This document shows, one piece after another, positions 28,457 through 36,583 of a stretch of 64,000 bases of DNA. Source of the DNA: an uncultured Rhodospirillaceae bacterium. GTDB taxonomy: Bacteria; Pseudomonadota; Alphaproteobacteria; Rhodospirillales; UBA2165. The position numbers were made by a program, and so were the translations under genes. Location: positions 1 through 64,000 of the forward strand of contig CAJWAR010000016.1 in assembly GCA_913020445.1 (NCBI GenBank). Reading direction: 5' to 3'. Under the pieces are notes generated by a model that did not search any database, was not told the origin of the DNA, and worked only from the letters and a program-made list of their open reading frames with translations. Every line of letters starts with the position of its first letter. Position 1 is the first letter of the stretch.

Positions 28457-28611
28457 CCGCAGCAGAATCCTGATTTAAGGAATCTATTCCGTTTACATCA
28501 ACCTGACTCACTGTTAAAAAAAATCGAGTTTCCGGTTGGAATGGTTTTGCCAAATACCATTTACTTCCATAGGGGTTTCCAGCCCGTTCTATCTAAAGGG
28601 GTCCTGCCAGG

Positions 28612-29544
28612 ATGAAAGTCCTCAGCTGTAATAGTAATCGCCCGATCGCTGAAGCGATCTCCGCCTACCTTAATCTGCCTTTGACCAGTGCCAGTATTCG
28701 CCGCTTCTCCGATATGGAGGTTTTTGTTGAGATCAACGAAAATGTCCGCGGTGAAGATGTCTTTGTCATTCAATCCACTTCCTATCCAGCCAATGATAAT
28801 CTGATGGAATTGCTGGTGACCATGGATGCATTGCGGCGCGGCTCAGCAAGGCGGATCACGGCGGTGCTACCCTATTTCGGCTATGCCCGCCAAGACCGCA
28901 AATCCGGCCCAAGAACGCCGATTTCAGCCAAATTAGTGGCTAATCTAATTACCGAGGCCGGCGCTGACCGGGTTTTAACCCTCGATCTCCATGCCGGGCA
29001 AATTCAGGGTTTCTTTGATATTCCGCTCGATAATCTATATGCGGCACCGGTGTTTTCCAAAGACATCGAAGAGAAATATAACGGCGATGATCTCATGATG
29101 ATTTCACCCGATGTCGGTGGTGTTATACGGGCCCGGGCTTTTGCTAAGCGGCTCAATACTGATCTCGCTATTATCGATAAAAGGCGGGAGCGGGCTGGTG
29201 AGTCCGAGGTTATGAACATCATCGGTGACGTCAAAGACCGCCGCTGTATCTTGATTGATGATATTGTCGATTCAGGCGGCACGCTTTGCAATGCTGCCGT
29301 CGCCTTGATGGATCAGGGCGCTAAGTCTGTTTCGGCCTATATCACCCACGGTGTTTTATCCGGTGGCGCGGTTGCCCGCATCTCGTCCTCGCCGCTCGAA
29401 TCTTTGGTGTCGACCGACAGTATTATGGCCACTGAGGCGATGCGCGTTGCCCATAATATCTCACAAATTACCATCGCCCCGTTGATTGCCGAAGCGATGC
29501 GGCGGATCAGTGACGAAAATTCCGTTTCAAGCCTGTTCGATTAA
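28612..29544 (+). CDS. prs: Ribose-phosphate pyrophosphokinase Prs
   Basis: Prs makes PRPP from ribose 5-phosphate and ATP for nucleotide, His and Trp synthesis. The 310-residue enzyme shows [20 protein letters not shown] near 35, [20 protein letters not shown] near 97, and the PRPP-binding loop [13 protein letters not shown] near 216 with its two Asp. Length and motifs are typical of class I. It has a 155-bp upstream gap that probably holds its promoter. Confidence 0.97.
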   Translation: MKVLSCNSNRPIAEAISAYLNLPLTSASIRRFSDMEVFVEINENVRGEDVFVIQSTSYPANDNLMELLVTMDALRRGSARRITAVLPYFGYARQDRKSGPRTPISAKLVANLITEAGADRVLTLDLHAGQIQGFFDIPLDNLYAAPVFSKDIEEKYNGDDLMMISPDVGGVIRARAFAKRLNTDLAIIDKRRERAGESEVMNIIGDVKDRRCILIDDIVDSGGTLCNAAVALMDQGAKSVSAYITHGVLSGGAVARISSSPLESLVSTDSIMATEAMRVAHNISQITIAPLIAEAMRRISDENSVSSLFD

Positions 29545-29611
29545 GCCCCTTAAACTCGACTGTCTGTGTTGACAGGGCGTCCATAAAGCTATAAATCCTC
29601 GCCTTTCCAAA

Positions 29612-29661
29612 GCGTTAAATCCGCGTGCTTGGCACCCCTGGAGGCCAAGACGTCTTAACGC
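29612..29661 (+). promoter_or_regulatory. Nested hairpin in the rplY leader
   Basis: Outer arms GCGTTAA (29612-29618) and TTAACGC (29655-29661) and inner arms CTTGGC (29628-29633) and GCCAAG (29644-29649) are perfect complements. The structure ends 21 bp before the rplY start, leaving the ribosome site GAGGAG free. Ribosomal protein genes are often self-regulated by such leaders, so an L25-binding control element is possible. Confidence 0.45.
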
Positions 29662-29681
29662 ATTAATTTGAGGAGTTTAAA

Positions 29682-30428
29682 ATGGCTGAAGCTATTGGTA
29701 TCACCGCCGAGGCGCGTGATCGGGCCGGCAAGGGGGTGGCACGAGCAACACGTCGCGAGGGCAAAGTCCCAGCGGTTATTTACGGTAATAAACAAGACGC
29801 AGTTATGATTTCCATTGATGGTAAAGAACTGACGCGTCTGATCCACAACCCCGGATTTTTTACCCATATTTTCGACATCGAAGTGTCGGGTCAGAACCAT
29901 CAGGTGCTGGCGCGTGATTTGCAGCTTGATCCGGTAACCGACAAGCCGATGCATGTCGACTTTTTGCGGTTTAGTGAAAATACCAAGATCGTGCTGGAAA
30001 TTCCAGTGGCCTTCTTTAATGAAGAAGAGTCACCCGGTCTGAAACGGGGTGGTGTGTTGAATATTGTGCGCCGTGAAATTGAATTGCGGTGCTCTCCAAT
30101 GAATATCCCGCAAGATCTGCAGATTGATCTCACCGGTATGGATATTGGTGATTCGGTACATATTTCGGCGATGAAACTGCCGGAAGGTGTCGAACCAATT
30201 ACCGATCGAGACTTTACCGTCGCCACCGTCGCTGCTCCGACCATTATGGAAGAAATAGAAGAAGAAACCGAAGACGAAGAAGGTCTCGAAGGCGAAGAAG
30301 GTCTCGAAGGCGAAGAAGGTGTTGAAGGCGAAGAAGGTGCTGAAGGCGCCGAAGAGTCTTCGGAAGGTGATGACGCCAAAGGCGAAGGCAAAGATGAAGG
30401 TAAAGGTAAAGACAAATATAAAGACTAG
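29682..30428 (+). CDS. rplY: 50S ribosomal protein L25 (Ctc form) with acidic tail
   Basis: L25 binds 5S rRNA in the large subunit. This 248-residue version is the longer two-domain Ctc type: an L25 domain (about 1-95, AEARDRAGKGVARATRR and VPAVIYGNKQDAV) followed by the TL5/Ctc beta domain (about 100-188). The last 50 residues are an acidic and Gly-rich tail encoded by an 18-bp repeat, then a Lys/Gly/Asp end. ATG is preceded by GAGGAG. pth follows 54 bp later, a common pairing. Confidence 0.95.
   Translation: MAEAIGITAEARDRAGKGVARATRREGKVPAVIYGNKQDAVMISIDGKELTRLIHNPGFFTHIFDIEVSGQNHQVLARDLQLDPVTDKPMHVDFLRFSENTKIVLEIPVAFFNEEESPGLKRGGVLNIVRREIELRCSPMNIPQDLQIDLTGMDIGDSVHISAMKLPEGVEPITDRDFTVATVAAPTIMEEIEEETEDEEGLEGEEGLEGEEGVEGEEGAEGAEESSEGDDAKGEGKDEGKGKDKYKD
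30270..30350 (+). repeat. 18-bp coding tandem repeat in rplY
   Basis: Four near-identical 18-bp units begin at 30270, 30288, 30306 and 30324 (GAAGGCGAAGAAGGTCTC type), plus a partial unit. They encode repeats of Glu-Gly-Glu-Glu-Gly-X. Multiples of 18 bp preserve the frame, so unit number can change without breaking the gene. Confidence 0.85.
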
Positions 30429-30482
30429 CATCTCCGTATCATATCGAGGTGCGCCTGTTGAAAAAAATACGGGAGAGTTCTC

Positions 30483-31088
30483 ATGTACCTTCTGGTTGGA
30501 CTCGGTAATCCCGGCTCAGACTATGCAGGTAATCGTCACAATATAGGTTTCATGGCGGTGGATGATATCCATCGCCATTATTCCTTTGCACCCTTTCGCG
30601 CGAAATTTCAGGGCGAAGTGGCGGACGGCACAATCGCGCAAGAAAAAGTCCTCATTCTCAAACCGGCCACTTTTATGAACGAATCCGGCCGCTCGGTTGC
30701 TGAAGCCACGCGATTTTACAAAATTGAGCCTGAAAACGTCATAGTCCTTCATGATGAGCTTGATCTGGCCCCAGGGAAAATCCGCGCCAAAAAAGGCGGC
30801 GGGCTGGCTGGTCACAACGGGCTCAAAAGCATTGCCGCACATATTGGCCCGGAATTTCATCGGGTGCGCATCGGCATCGGTCACCCCGGTGATAAAGACC
30901 GTGTCACCGGTCATGTCTTAAAAGATTTCTCCAAATCCGATCAGGATTGGGTAACGCCGCTGCTGGATGCGATGACAGTAAGTATTGATAAGCTAATCGA
31001 TGGTGATGATGCCGGTTTTGCCACCAAGGTCGCTTTGATTCTTAACCCGCCAAAAGAAAAAGAAGATAATAAGGAAAATAACGAGTAA
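30483..31088 (+). CDS. pth: Peptidyl-tRNA hydrolase Pth
   Basis: Pth frees tRNA from peptidyl-tRNAs that drop off ribosomes. The 201 residues carry [18 protein letters not shown] near the start with the catalytic His, [16 protein letters not shown] near 61, and [25 protein letters not shown]-type residues near 92-115. The ending is a charged tail. Its stop shares a base with the ychF start (TAATG), the usual pth-ychF coupling. Confidence 0.97.
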   Translation: MYLLVGLGNPGSDYAGNRHNIGFMAVDDIHRHYSFAPFRAKFQGEVADGTIAQEKVLILKPATFMNESGRSVAEATRFYKIEPENVIVLHDELDLAPGKIRAKKGGGLAGHNGLKSIAAHIGPEFHRVRIGIGHPGDKDRVTGHVLKDFSKSDQDWVTPLLDAMTVSIDKLIDGDDAGFATKVALILNPPKEKEDNKENNE

Positions 31089-32188
31089 TGGGATTTAATT
31101 GCGGTATCGTTGGTCTGCCGAATGTCGGTAAATCCACTCTCTTTAATGCCTTAACGGAAACCATCGCAGCCGAAGCGGCGAATTATCCGTTCTGCACCAT
31201 CGAGCCTAATACCGGCCGGGTCAATGTGCCCGATAGCCGCTTGGATGAGATCGGCGAAATCGCCAAATCCGCCCAGATCGTGCCGACCTATATCGAGTTT
31301 GTCGACATCGCCGGCCTTGTTAAAGGCGCCAGCAAAGGCGAAGGTCTCGGCAATCAGTTTCTGGCTAATATCCGGGAAACCGATGCGATCCTCCATGTGC
31401 TGCGCTGTTTTGAAGACGCAGATGTCACCCATGTAGATGAAATCATTGACCCGATCCGTGATGCTGAAACCGTAGAAACCGAGCTCATGCTGGCGGACCT
31501 CGAAAGCCTCGAAAAACGGGTTGAGCCGTTGACCAAAAAGGCGCGGGGCAATGACAAGGATGCGGTTCAGCAGCTCGATATCATTGAACGCGTGTTGGCA
31601 GCTTTGCGGAAGGGCAATCCGGCCCGCACCGTCAATATTTCTGCCGATGATCAACGGCTCTTTCAAATGCTGCAATTGCTGACGTCGAAGCCGGTGCTTT
31701 ATGTTTGCAATGTCGATGAAGGGGATGCGGCGAGCGGTAATGACTTTACCGTGCGCGTCGATGAATATGCCGAGGAAAATGGGGCGGGCTCCATTGTCAT
31801 TTCGGCCAAAATCGAAGCCGAAGTTGTCCAACTGACCGATGAAGCCGAACGCCAGGGATTCCTGGCAGCTCTGGGTCTTGAGGAAACCGGTCTCGCGCGC
31901 TTGATCCGGGCGGGCTACCAGCTTTTAGGCCTGATCACCTATTTCACGGCGGGCCCGAAAGAAGCCCGCGCCTGGACCGTCGAAACTGCGACCAAAGCGC
32001 CGCAAGCCGCCGGTGTCATTCACACGGATTTTGAGAAGGGCTTCATCTGCGCCGAGACCATTGCCTATGATGATTTTACCGGTCTTGGCGGCGAGCTGCC
32101 GTGCAAAGACGCCGGTAAAATGCGCCTGGAAGGCCGCGACTACATCGTTAAAGACGGCGACGTAATTCTATTTCGTTTTAATGTTTAA
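31088..32188 (+). CDS. ychF: Redox-regulated ATPase YchF (Obg family)
   Basis: A 366-residue P-loop protein that, unlike other Obg proteins, prefers ATP and associates with ribosomes under stress. It has GLPNVGKSTLFNALT (8-22), DIAGLVKGASKGEGLGNQFL near 74, the altered specificity motif NVDEGD near 203 in place of NKxD, and the C-terminal TGS-like domain with TYFTAGPKEARAWT near 280. It ends in a perfect 17-bp palindrome. Confidence 0.96.
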   Translation: MGFNCGIVGLPNVGKSTLFNALTETIAAEAANYPFCTIEPNTGRVNVPDSRLDEIGEIAKSAQIVPTYIEFVDIAGLVKGASKGEGLGNQFLANIRETDAILHVLRCFEDADVTHVDEIIDPIRDAETVETELMLADLESLEKRVEPLTKKARGNDKDAVQQLDIIERVLAALRKGNPARTVNISADDQRLFQMLQLLTSKPVLYVCNVDEGDAASGNDFTVRVDEYAEENGAGSIVISAKIEAEVVQLTDEAERQGFLAALGLEETGLARLIRAGYQLLGLITYFTAGPKEARAWTVETATKAPQAAGVIHTDFEKGFICAETIAYDDFTGLGGELPCKDAGKMRLEGRDYIVKDGDVILFRFNV

Positions 32189-32222
32189 TTGTAATAAAGG
32201 TTCCAGGAACCTTTATTACAAT
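32188..32222. terminator. Perfect 17-bp palindrome between convergent ychF and lysE-type genes
   Basis: Arms of 17 bp, 32188-32204 and 32206-32222, are exact reverse complements around a single A (centre 32205). The left arm starts at the last base of the ychF stop. The placement between converging genes and AT-rich outer stems suggest a bidirectional terminator, although there is no separate T-run. Confidence 0.65.
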
Positions 32223-32242
32223 GTTAACCAATTGGATGGCAA

Positions 32243-32899
32243 TTAGAGCACATTCGCCCACAGCATGGCGGCGGCGAAGAACACCAGGATTGCGCCGGTA
32301 ATCCAGGAAACGCTTTTTTGCACCCGAGGTGTGCCGAGCCAGTCCCGCGCTTTATCGGCGGCGACCACCAGCCCGGTCTGCCAGATAATGTTGATCCCAA
32401 TCAACGCAGTTCCAAGCACGGCCAATTGAGCGCCGGTATTGCCGCGCGCGATATCAACAAAGTTCGGCATCAGCGCCAGATAAAGCACGATGACCTTGGG
32501 ATTGAGCGCGTTTGAGACAAAGGCGTCCCGCCAGGCTTTATGGGCCGAGACACTGGATGGTGCGCCGGAATTACCGCCGGACGCGCCATTGTTAAAACTA
32601 AACGTTGAACTGCCGGGCAAAAACCCTTGAATACCCAGCCACGCCAGATAAATCGCGCCGGCGATGGCGACGCCTTTGAACAATGTTTCAGAAGACGCAA
32701 TGATAACAGTGATGCCGAAGATCGCCAGCAAGGTGTGAAAGACCAGGCCCAACTGAACGCCGGCCATGGTCGCCATGCCGATACGGTTGCCGGAACTCAT
32801 CGTATAGCGGATGATAATAATGGTATCCGGCCCGGGCGAGAGCACGATGGCGGCAGCGGCGACCAAAAAGGCGGAGAGGACAGAAAGTTCTAGAGGCAT
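32243..32899 (-). CDS. LysE family amino acid exporter
   Basis: A 218-residue inner-membrane protein with about six hydrophobic segments. The family hallmark SPGPDTIIIIRYTMSSGNRIG lies near 20-40. Members export basic or neutral amino acids, homoserine or related compounds; the substrate cannot be inferred. I chose the ATG at 32899 (MPLELSVLSAFLVA) because the hydrophobic core starts there; the longer frame adds 63 unrelated residues. It diverges from the crotonase-like gene. Confidence 0.9.
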   Translation of the reverse strand: MPLELSVLSAFLVAAAAIVLSPGPDTIIIIRYTMSSGNRIGMATMAGVQLGLVFHTLLAIFGITVIIASSETLFKGVAIAGAIYLAWLGIQGFLPGSSTFSFNNGASGGNSGAPSSVSAHKAWRDAFVSNALNPKVIVLYLALMPNFVDIARGNTGAQLAVLGTALIGINIIWQTGLVVAADKARDWLGTPRVQKSVSWITGAILVFFAAAMLWANVL

Positions 32900-32996
32900 G
32901 ATGGGGAGGAAGTAGGCGGCAGGGGCAGAGATGTCAATAATATTGCACACTTCATTTTCATCCCTCATAACATTGTTGAAATGTTGGGGAGATAAA

Positions 32997-33794
32997 ATGC
33001 CAGATACAGATGTCATTCTCGTCGAGCGCGACGGCGTGGTCGCGACGGTGATCTTAAACCGGCCGGAAAAGCTCAATGCGCTGACCAAAGAAATGTGGGG
33101 CCGCGTTGGTGAGATTTTCCGCGAGCTCGATCAGGACGAAAATCTCCGCTGCATTGTCTTAAGGGGCGCCGGTGATAAGGCGGTCGGGCCGGGTGCCGAT
33201 ATTTCCGAATTCGCCACTGAGCGAAACAATTCAGAGCAGGCGGCAGAGTATGGCGCGCTGATGCACGCTTCCATGCAGGCGATCCGAGATTGCCGCCATC
33301 CGGTGATTGCGCGTATTCGGGGACTCTGTGTCGGCGGTGCGCTGGAGCTCGCCTTGATGTGCGATATGCGGATTTGCGGTGAGAACTCGAAATTCGGTGT
33401 GCCGATCAATCGGCTGGGTCTCGTCATGGCGTACCCGGAAATTGAAGCGCTGGTGAGTTTGGTTGGTCCCTCAGTGGCGCTTGAGATTCTCTACGAGGCC
33501 CGGGTCTTCGGTGCTGAGGAGGCTCACGAAAAAGGGCTGGTTAATCGCGTTGTCCCGGATGAAGAGGTCGATGCGGCGGTCGCTAAGACAGTTGATAAAA
33601 TTTGCGCCGGGGCACCTTTGGTTAATCGCTGGCATAAAAAGTTCGTCTATAAAGTGGTCAATGGAATCCGCCCGCCGCAACTGCTCTCGCAACAGGACGA
33701 GGCAGAAGGCTTTGCCTGTTTCGATACCGAAGATTATCAGGAGGGCGTGAGAGCCTTCTTGGCTAAAGATAAGCCCGACTTTAAAGGAAAATAA
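32997..33794 (+). CDS. Enoyl-CoA hydratase/isomerase (crotonase) family protein
   Basis: A 265-residue crotonase-fold protein. The CoA-binding loop GPGADISEF near 62 and the oxyanion-hole region GGALELALMCDMRIC near 112 are clear. In the following active-site region it has GVPINRLGLVM rather than the GxPE pattern that carries the hydratase Glu, so hydration is doubtful. I chose ATG 32997, preceded by GGGGAGAT. It is 2 bp from a family III CoA-transferase, suggesting a small acyl-CoA catabolic unit. Confidence 0.88.
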   Translation: MPDTDVILVERDGVVATVILNRPEKLNALTKEMWGRVGEIFRELDQDENLRCIVLRGAGDKAVGPGADISEFATERNNSEQAAEYGALMHASMQAIRDCRHPVIARIRGLCVGGALELALMCDMRICGENSKFGVPINRLGLVMAYPEIEALVSLVGPSVALEILYEARVFGAEEAHEKGLVNRVVPDEEVDAAVAKTVDKICAGAPLVNRWHKKFVYKVVNGIRPPQLLSQQDEAEGFACFDTEDYQEGVRAFLAKDKPDFKGK

Positions 33795-33796
33795 AC

Positions 33797-35008
33797 GTGT
33801 CCCAAGAACCGAAAACTCTGCTCACCGGTGTGCGGGTGATTGAAATGAGCCACGTCATGGCGGCGCCGACAACCGGGCTGATGCTGGCCGATATGGGCGC
33901 CGATGTGATCAAGGTCGAGCGTCTGCCGATGGGAGATGATGTGCGCAGATTGGCACCTTATGTTGATGACGAATCAGCCCCTTTTGCGATGATGAACCGC
34001 AACAAACGCAGCATCGGGCTTAATCTGAAAACCGACGCAGGCAAGGCAGCGCTTAAAAAATTGGTCGAAGGTGCGGATGTTTTTATCGAAAACTACCGCC
34101 AGGGCGCGATGGAATATTACGGCGTCGGCTATGAGCAGGTGAAGGAAAATTGTCCGGGACTGATTTACTGCTCGATCTCAGGCTATGGGCGCACAGGGCC
34201 TTATGCAGAGAAGGGCGGCTTTGATCTGGTTGCGCAAGGTATGAGCGGCCTGATGAGCATCACCGGTGAAAGTGCTGAGCGCCCGCCAGTTAAAGTCGGC
34301 GCGCCCGTAACAGATATAACGGCGGGAACCTTGGGCGCGATGGGTATCTTAGGGGCGCTTTTTCACAAAGCTCAAACAGGAGAGGGCCAGTTTGTCGACA
34401 CCTCGCTGTTTGAGGCCGGCATCATGCACACCTATTGGCAGTCGGCGATCTTTATGGCGTCAGGGGAACTGCCGGTCGCGATGGGCTCGGCGCATCCTTT
34501 GATGGCGCCTTACCAAGCGTTTCAGACCAGCGATGGCTGGCTCAATATCGGCTCGGCCAATCAGGGACTTTGGCACAAGCTGACAGCCTTGCTGGGTGTG
34601 CCCGAACTCGCCGACGACGCGCGCTTCCGGGAGCCCAAAGACCGCATGGACAATCTGGCTGAGCTGGTCGAAGAACTCTCTGTCTTTTTCAAGACCGACA
34701 CAACTGATGCCTGGCAGCAAAAACTTGAAGACGCCGGCATCCCAGCAGGACCGGTACTGAACATCGATCAAATGACGTCAAATGAGCAAACTTTGGCGCG
34801 CGAAATGGTACAGGATGTCGGCTCATCGGACGGCAGCTCATTGCGCGTGCTCGGGCATCCGGTTAAATATTCCGCGACCCCCGCATCAATCCAGCGCCGC
34901 GCCCCCGGTTTGGGAGAACATACCGAGGAAGTGCTCGAAGAATTTGGCTTTTCTGATGATGAGATTGCTGAGTTGTCGAAAGAATTAAATAACCACAAAG
35001 GGCACTAA
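33797..35008 (+). CDS. Family III CoA-transferase (CaiB/BaiF)
   Basis: A 403-residue CoA-transferase with GTG start and AAAGGA upstream. Motifs: VIEMSHVMAAPTTGLMLADMGADVIKVE near the start, MNRNKRSIGLNLK near 68, and the catalytic Asp in GGFDLVAQGMSG near 140. It moves CoA between carboxylic acids, as in carnitine, formate/oxalate or succinyl-CoA-dependent pathways; the substrate is unknown. Its last residues (NNHKGH) and stop are encoded inside a dispersed repeat that recurs inverted at 35047-35078. Confidence 0.9.
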   Translation: MSQEPKTLLTGVRVIEMSHVMAAPTTGLMLADMGADVIKVERLPMGDDVRRLAPYVDDESAPFAMMNRNKRSIGLNLKTDAGKAALKKLVEGADVFIENYRQGAMEYYGVGYEQVKENCPGLIYCSISGYGRTGPYAEKGGFDLVAQGMSGLMSITGESAERPPVKVGAPVTDITAGTLGAMGILGALFHKAQTGEGQFVDTSLFEAGIMHTYWQSAIFMASGELPVAMGSAHPLMAPYQAFQTSDGWLNIGSANQGLWHKLTALLGVPELADDARFREPKDRMDNLAELVEELSVFFKTDTTDAWQQKLEDAGIPAGPVLNIDQMTSNEQTLAREMVQDVGSSDGSSLRVLGHPVKYSATPASIQRRAPGLGEHTEEVLEEFGFSDDEIAELSKELNNHKGH

Positions 35009-35078
35009 GTTCACAAAGAAAAACAAGTAAGCTATTGATTTTATTACCTTTGTGGTCTTTGTGTTCTTCGTGGTTAAA
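34989..35078. repeat. Inverted pair of dispersed repeats forming a long hairpin
   Basis: The unit at 34989-35018 (AACCACAAAGGGCACTAAG...) is largely the reverse complement of 35047-35077 (CCTTTGTGGTCTTTGTGTTC...). About 28 bp separate them. They lie between convergent CoA-transferase and thioredoxin-fold genes and could terminate both transcripts. A similar unit is at 62739-62770, and a partial one at 11796. Confidence 0.7.
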
Positions 35079-35801
35079 TTATTCTGCTGCCTCTTTCGGT
35101 TCGCTGCCGCCACCGATTTTGTTTCTAAAATTAGCCCAATCAGCTTTGAGGTGGGCGATGGTGATCATTGGCAGTGCGATCAGGAGATCCCAGAGCGCAT
35201 CCCAGCCACCGCGCAAGACCACCGGGATCATAATCCAGGGCGCTGCTGTAATAATCGCCATATATTCCTTGGTATGGAGCTTGTCGCGGTTGGCGAGCAC
35301 TTTGTCGATATTTTTTGGGAAGGCCCAATTACAGCGGTAGATCACCTTGCCGTCCGGGCTGATGACATAGACCATATTTGGCAGCTCGCCATAGGCTTTG
35401 TGCATTTCGCCGTCCAGATTATCGATCAGGATTTTGCGCGGCTCACCGTAGAACTCGCGAAGTTTTTCCGCCATTTCCAGTTTTTGCTGATCGCTTTCAT
35501 GGGGGCCGAGGCGGGCGCCGGGATGGGCTTCCCGTACATAGATCAACAGAAACTCGACATCCGGATATTTGGCCTGAAGCTTTTTGATGCCCGAGATGTT
35601 TTTGACATACATCGAGCAGGTGATAGAGCCGGTTTCCAGCACCACCCACTTGCCGCGATATTGTTCGAGCGACACTTCCTTGCCGTCTTGGTCCCGGACC
35701 GTGAAGTCTTCGGCAATCTCACCGGCCTTGGCGCCTGGAAAAACCCCAAGCTCGTATTCCGACATTTTATAGCGTTTGTAGTTGTAGGTGGTCTTGGCCA
35801 T
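35079..35801 (-). CDS. Deiodinase-like thioredoxin-fold (redoxin) protein
   Basis: A 240-residue protein with a redoxin core (about 26-170). The active-site region ETGSITCSMYVKN near 61 resembles the iodothyronine-deiodinase/redoxin loop, with Cys where deiodinases have selenocysteine. Later blocks are LLIYVREAHPGARLGPH near 84 and NMVYVISPDGKVIYRC near 147. The C-terminal 60 residues hold a hydrophobic stretch (IITAAPWIMIPVVL) that may sit in the membrane. Function is unknown; peroxidase or reductase activity is inference. It converges on the CoA-transferase. Confidence 0.8.
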   Translation of the reverse strand: MAKTTYNYKRYKMSEYELGVFPGAKAGEIAEDFTVRDQDGKEVSLEQYRGKWVVLETGSITCSMYVKNISGIKKLQAKYPDVEFLLIYVREAHPGARLGPHESDQQKLEMAEKLREFYGEPRKILIDNLDGEMHKAYGELPNMVYVISPDGKVIYRCNWAFPKNIDKVLANRDKLHTKEYMAIITAAPWIMIPVVLRGGWDALWDLLIALPMITIAHLKADWANFRNKIGGGSEPKEAAE

Positions 35802-35908
35802 TTAGAAATTCCCGAAAAGATTTTTTTCCTTATATCAGAAAAAAAGGCGAGTGATAGGCCCGCGGGGATTAACCTATGGTCACGTTTGGGTGAAGGTAGG
35901 GGTATGGA

Positions 35909-36583
35909 TTATTTGTTCTGGCCAAATTTTCGGATGGTTTCCGTAAGCAAATGAACATTTGTAGAAGGATTGCCTCCTGGGTCGCGTTCATCGCGCCTAT
36001 TACGGATAGACAACCTGCCCCGTCGAACTGCATCGTTATAGTTAGGTTTTATTAATTCATACGAAAACATTTTATTTCTTCGTGGATCATATTTCTGATC
36101 GTGCGAATTGTATTGCCGCCCTGCATGACGAGTAGAAATGTGAGCATCCTGATCTTGAAAATGAAAAAGACCCCATAGTTCGAAGCATGGATTGGAAATA
36201 CCCAATTTTATGCCATTCGCTCGGGCTAATTGTTTAGCAGTGTTAGTTCGATCAGCGTCATGTTCATCATCGAATAAACACCAAACCTGATCGTATGCAA
36301 TGTAACTGTCACCCAGCTCTTCGGCTTCTTTTATCGCTTCATTTATTTTATCTATCGCCGTTTCCACGAGAGTTTGTGGGTCCGTTCCTAACCCGATAGA
36401 TTTCACGTCTACCAGTCCATTTCGAACGTCGGGATCGATGCTAAAGTTATTAATATAGTTAGGTTCAGTTCTGGTGCCTTCGCATATCACCAATATACGA
36501 GGAATAGGTTCTCGTGATGGACGGCTACGCTGCCGCGACTTTCTTTTTCTTCGGCTTTCTTTTTTTCTTCTTGGGGCCATCAA
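35909..36583 (-). CDS. RloB-like protein (Toprim-type partner of RloA)
   Basis: A 224-residue protein of the RloB family. Visible are ILVICEGTRTEPNYIN near 30 (a Toprim-like acidic Glu motif), VWCLFDDEHDAD near 100 (the DxD-type motif), and SNPCFELWGLFHF near 131, all RloB hallmarks. RloB proteins occur beside AAA-family ATPases and are the second component of AbiL-type phage defence. The first 25 residues are Arg/Lys-rich. Its start overlaps rloA by 59 bp. DNA here is clearly AT-rich compared with neighbours. Confidence 0.88.
   Translation of the reverse strand: MMAPRRKKESRRKRKSRQRSRPSREPIPRILVICEGTRTEPNYINNFSIDPDVRNGLVDVKSIGLGTDPQTLVETAIDKINEAIKEAEELGDSYIAYDQVWCLFDDEHDADRTNTAKQLARANGIKLGISNPCFELWGLFHFQDQDAHISTRHAGRQYNSHDQKYDPRRNKMFSYELIKPNYNDAVRRGRLSIRNRRDERDPGGNPSTNVHLLTETIRKFGQNK

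Noticed and set aside
35052-35954. 300-codon open frame on the plus strand
   Set aside because: It is antisense to the redoxin gene along most of its length and has no ribosome site; the minus-strand product shows clear family motifs.
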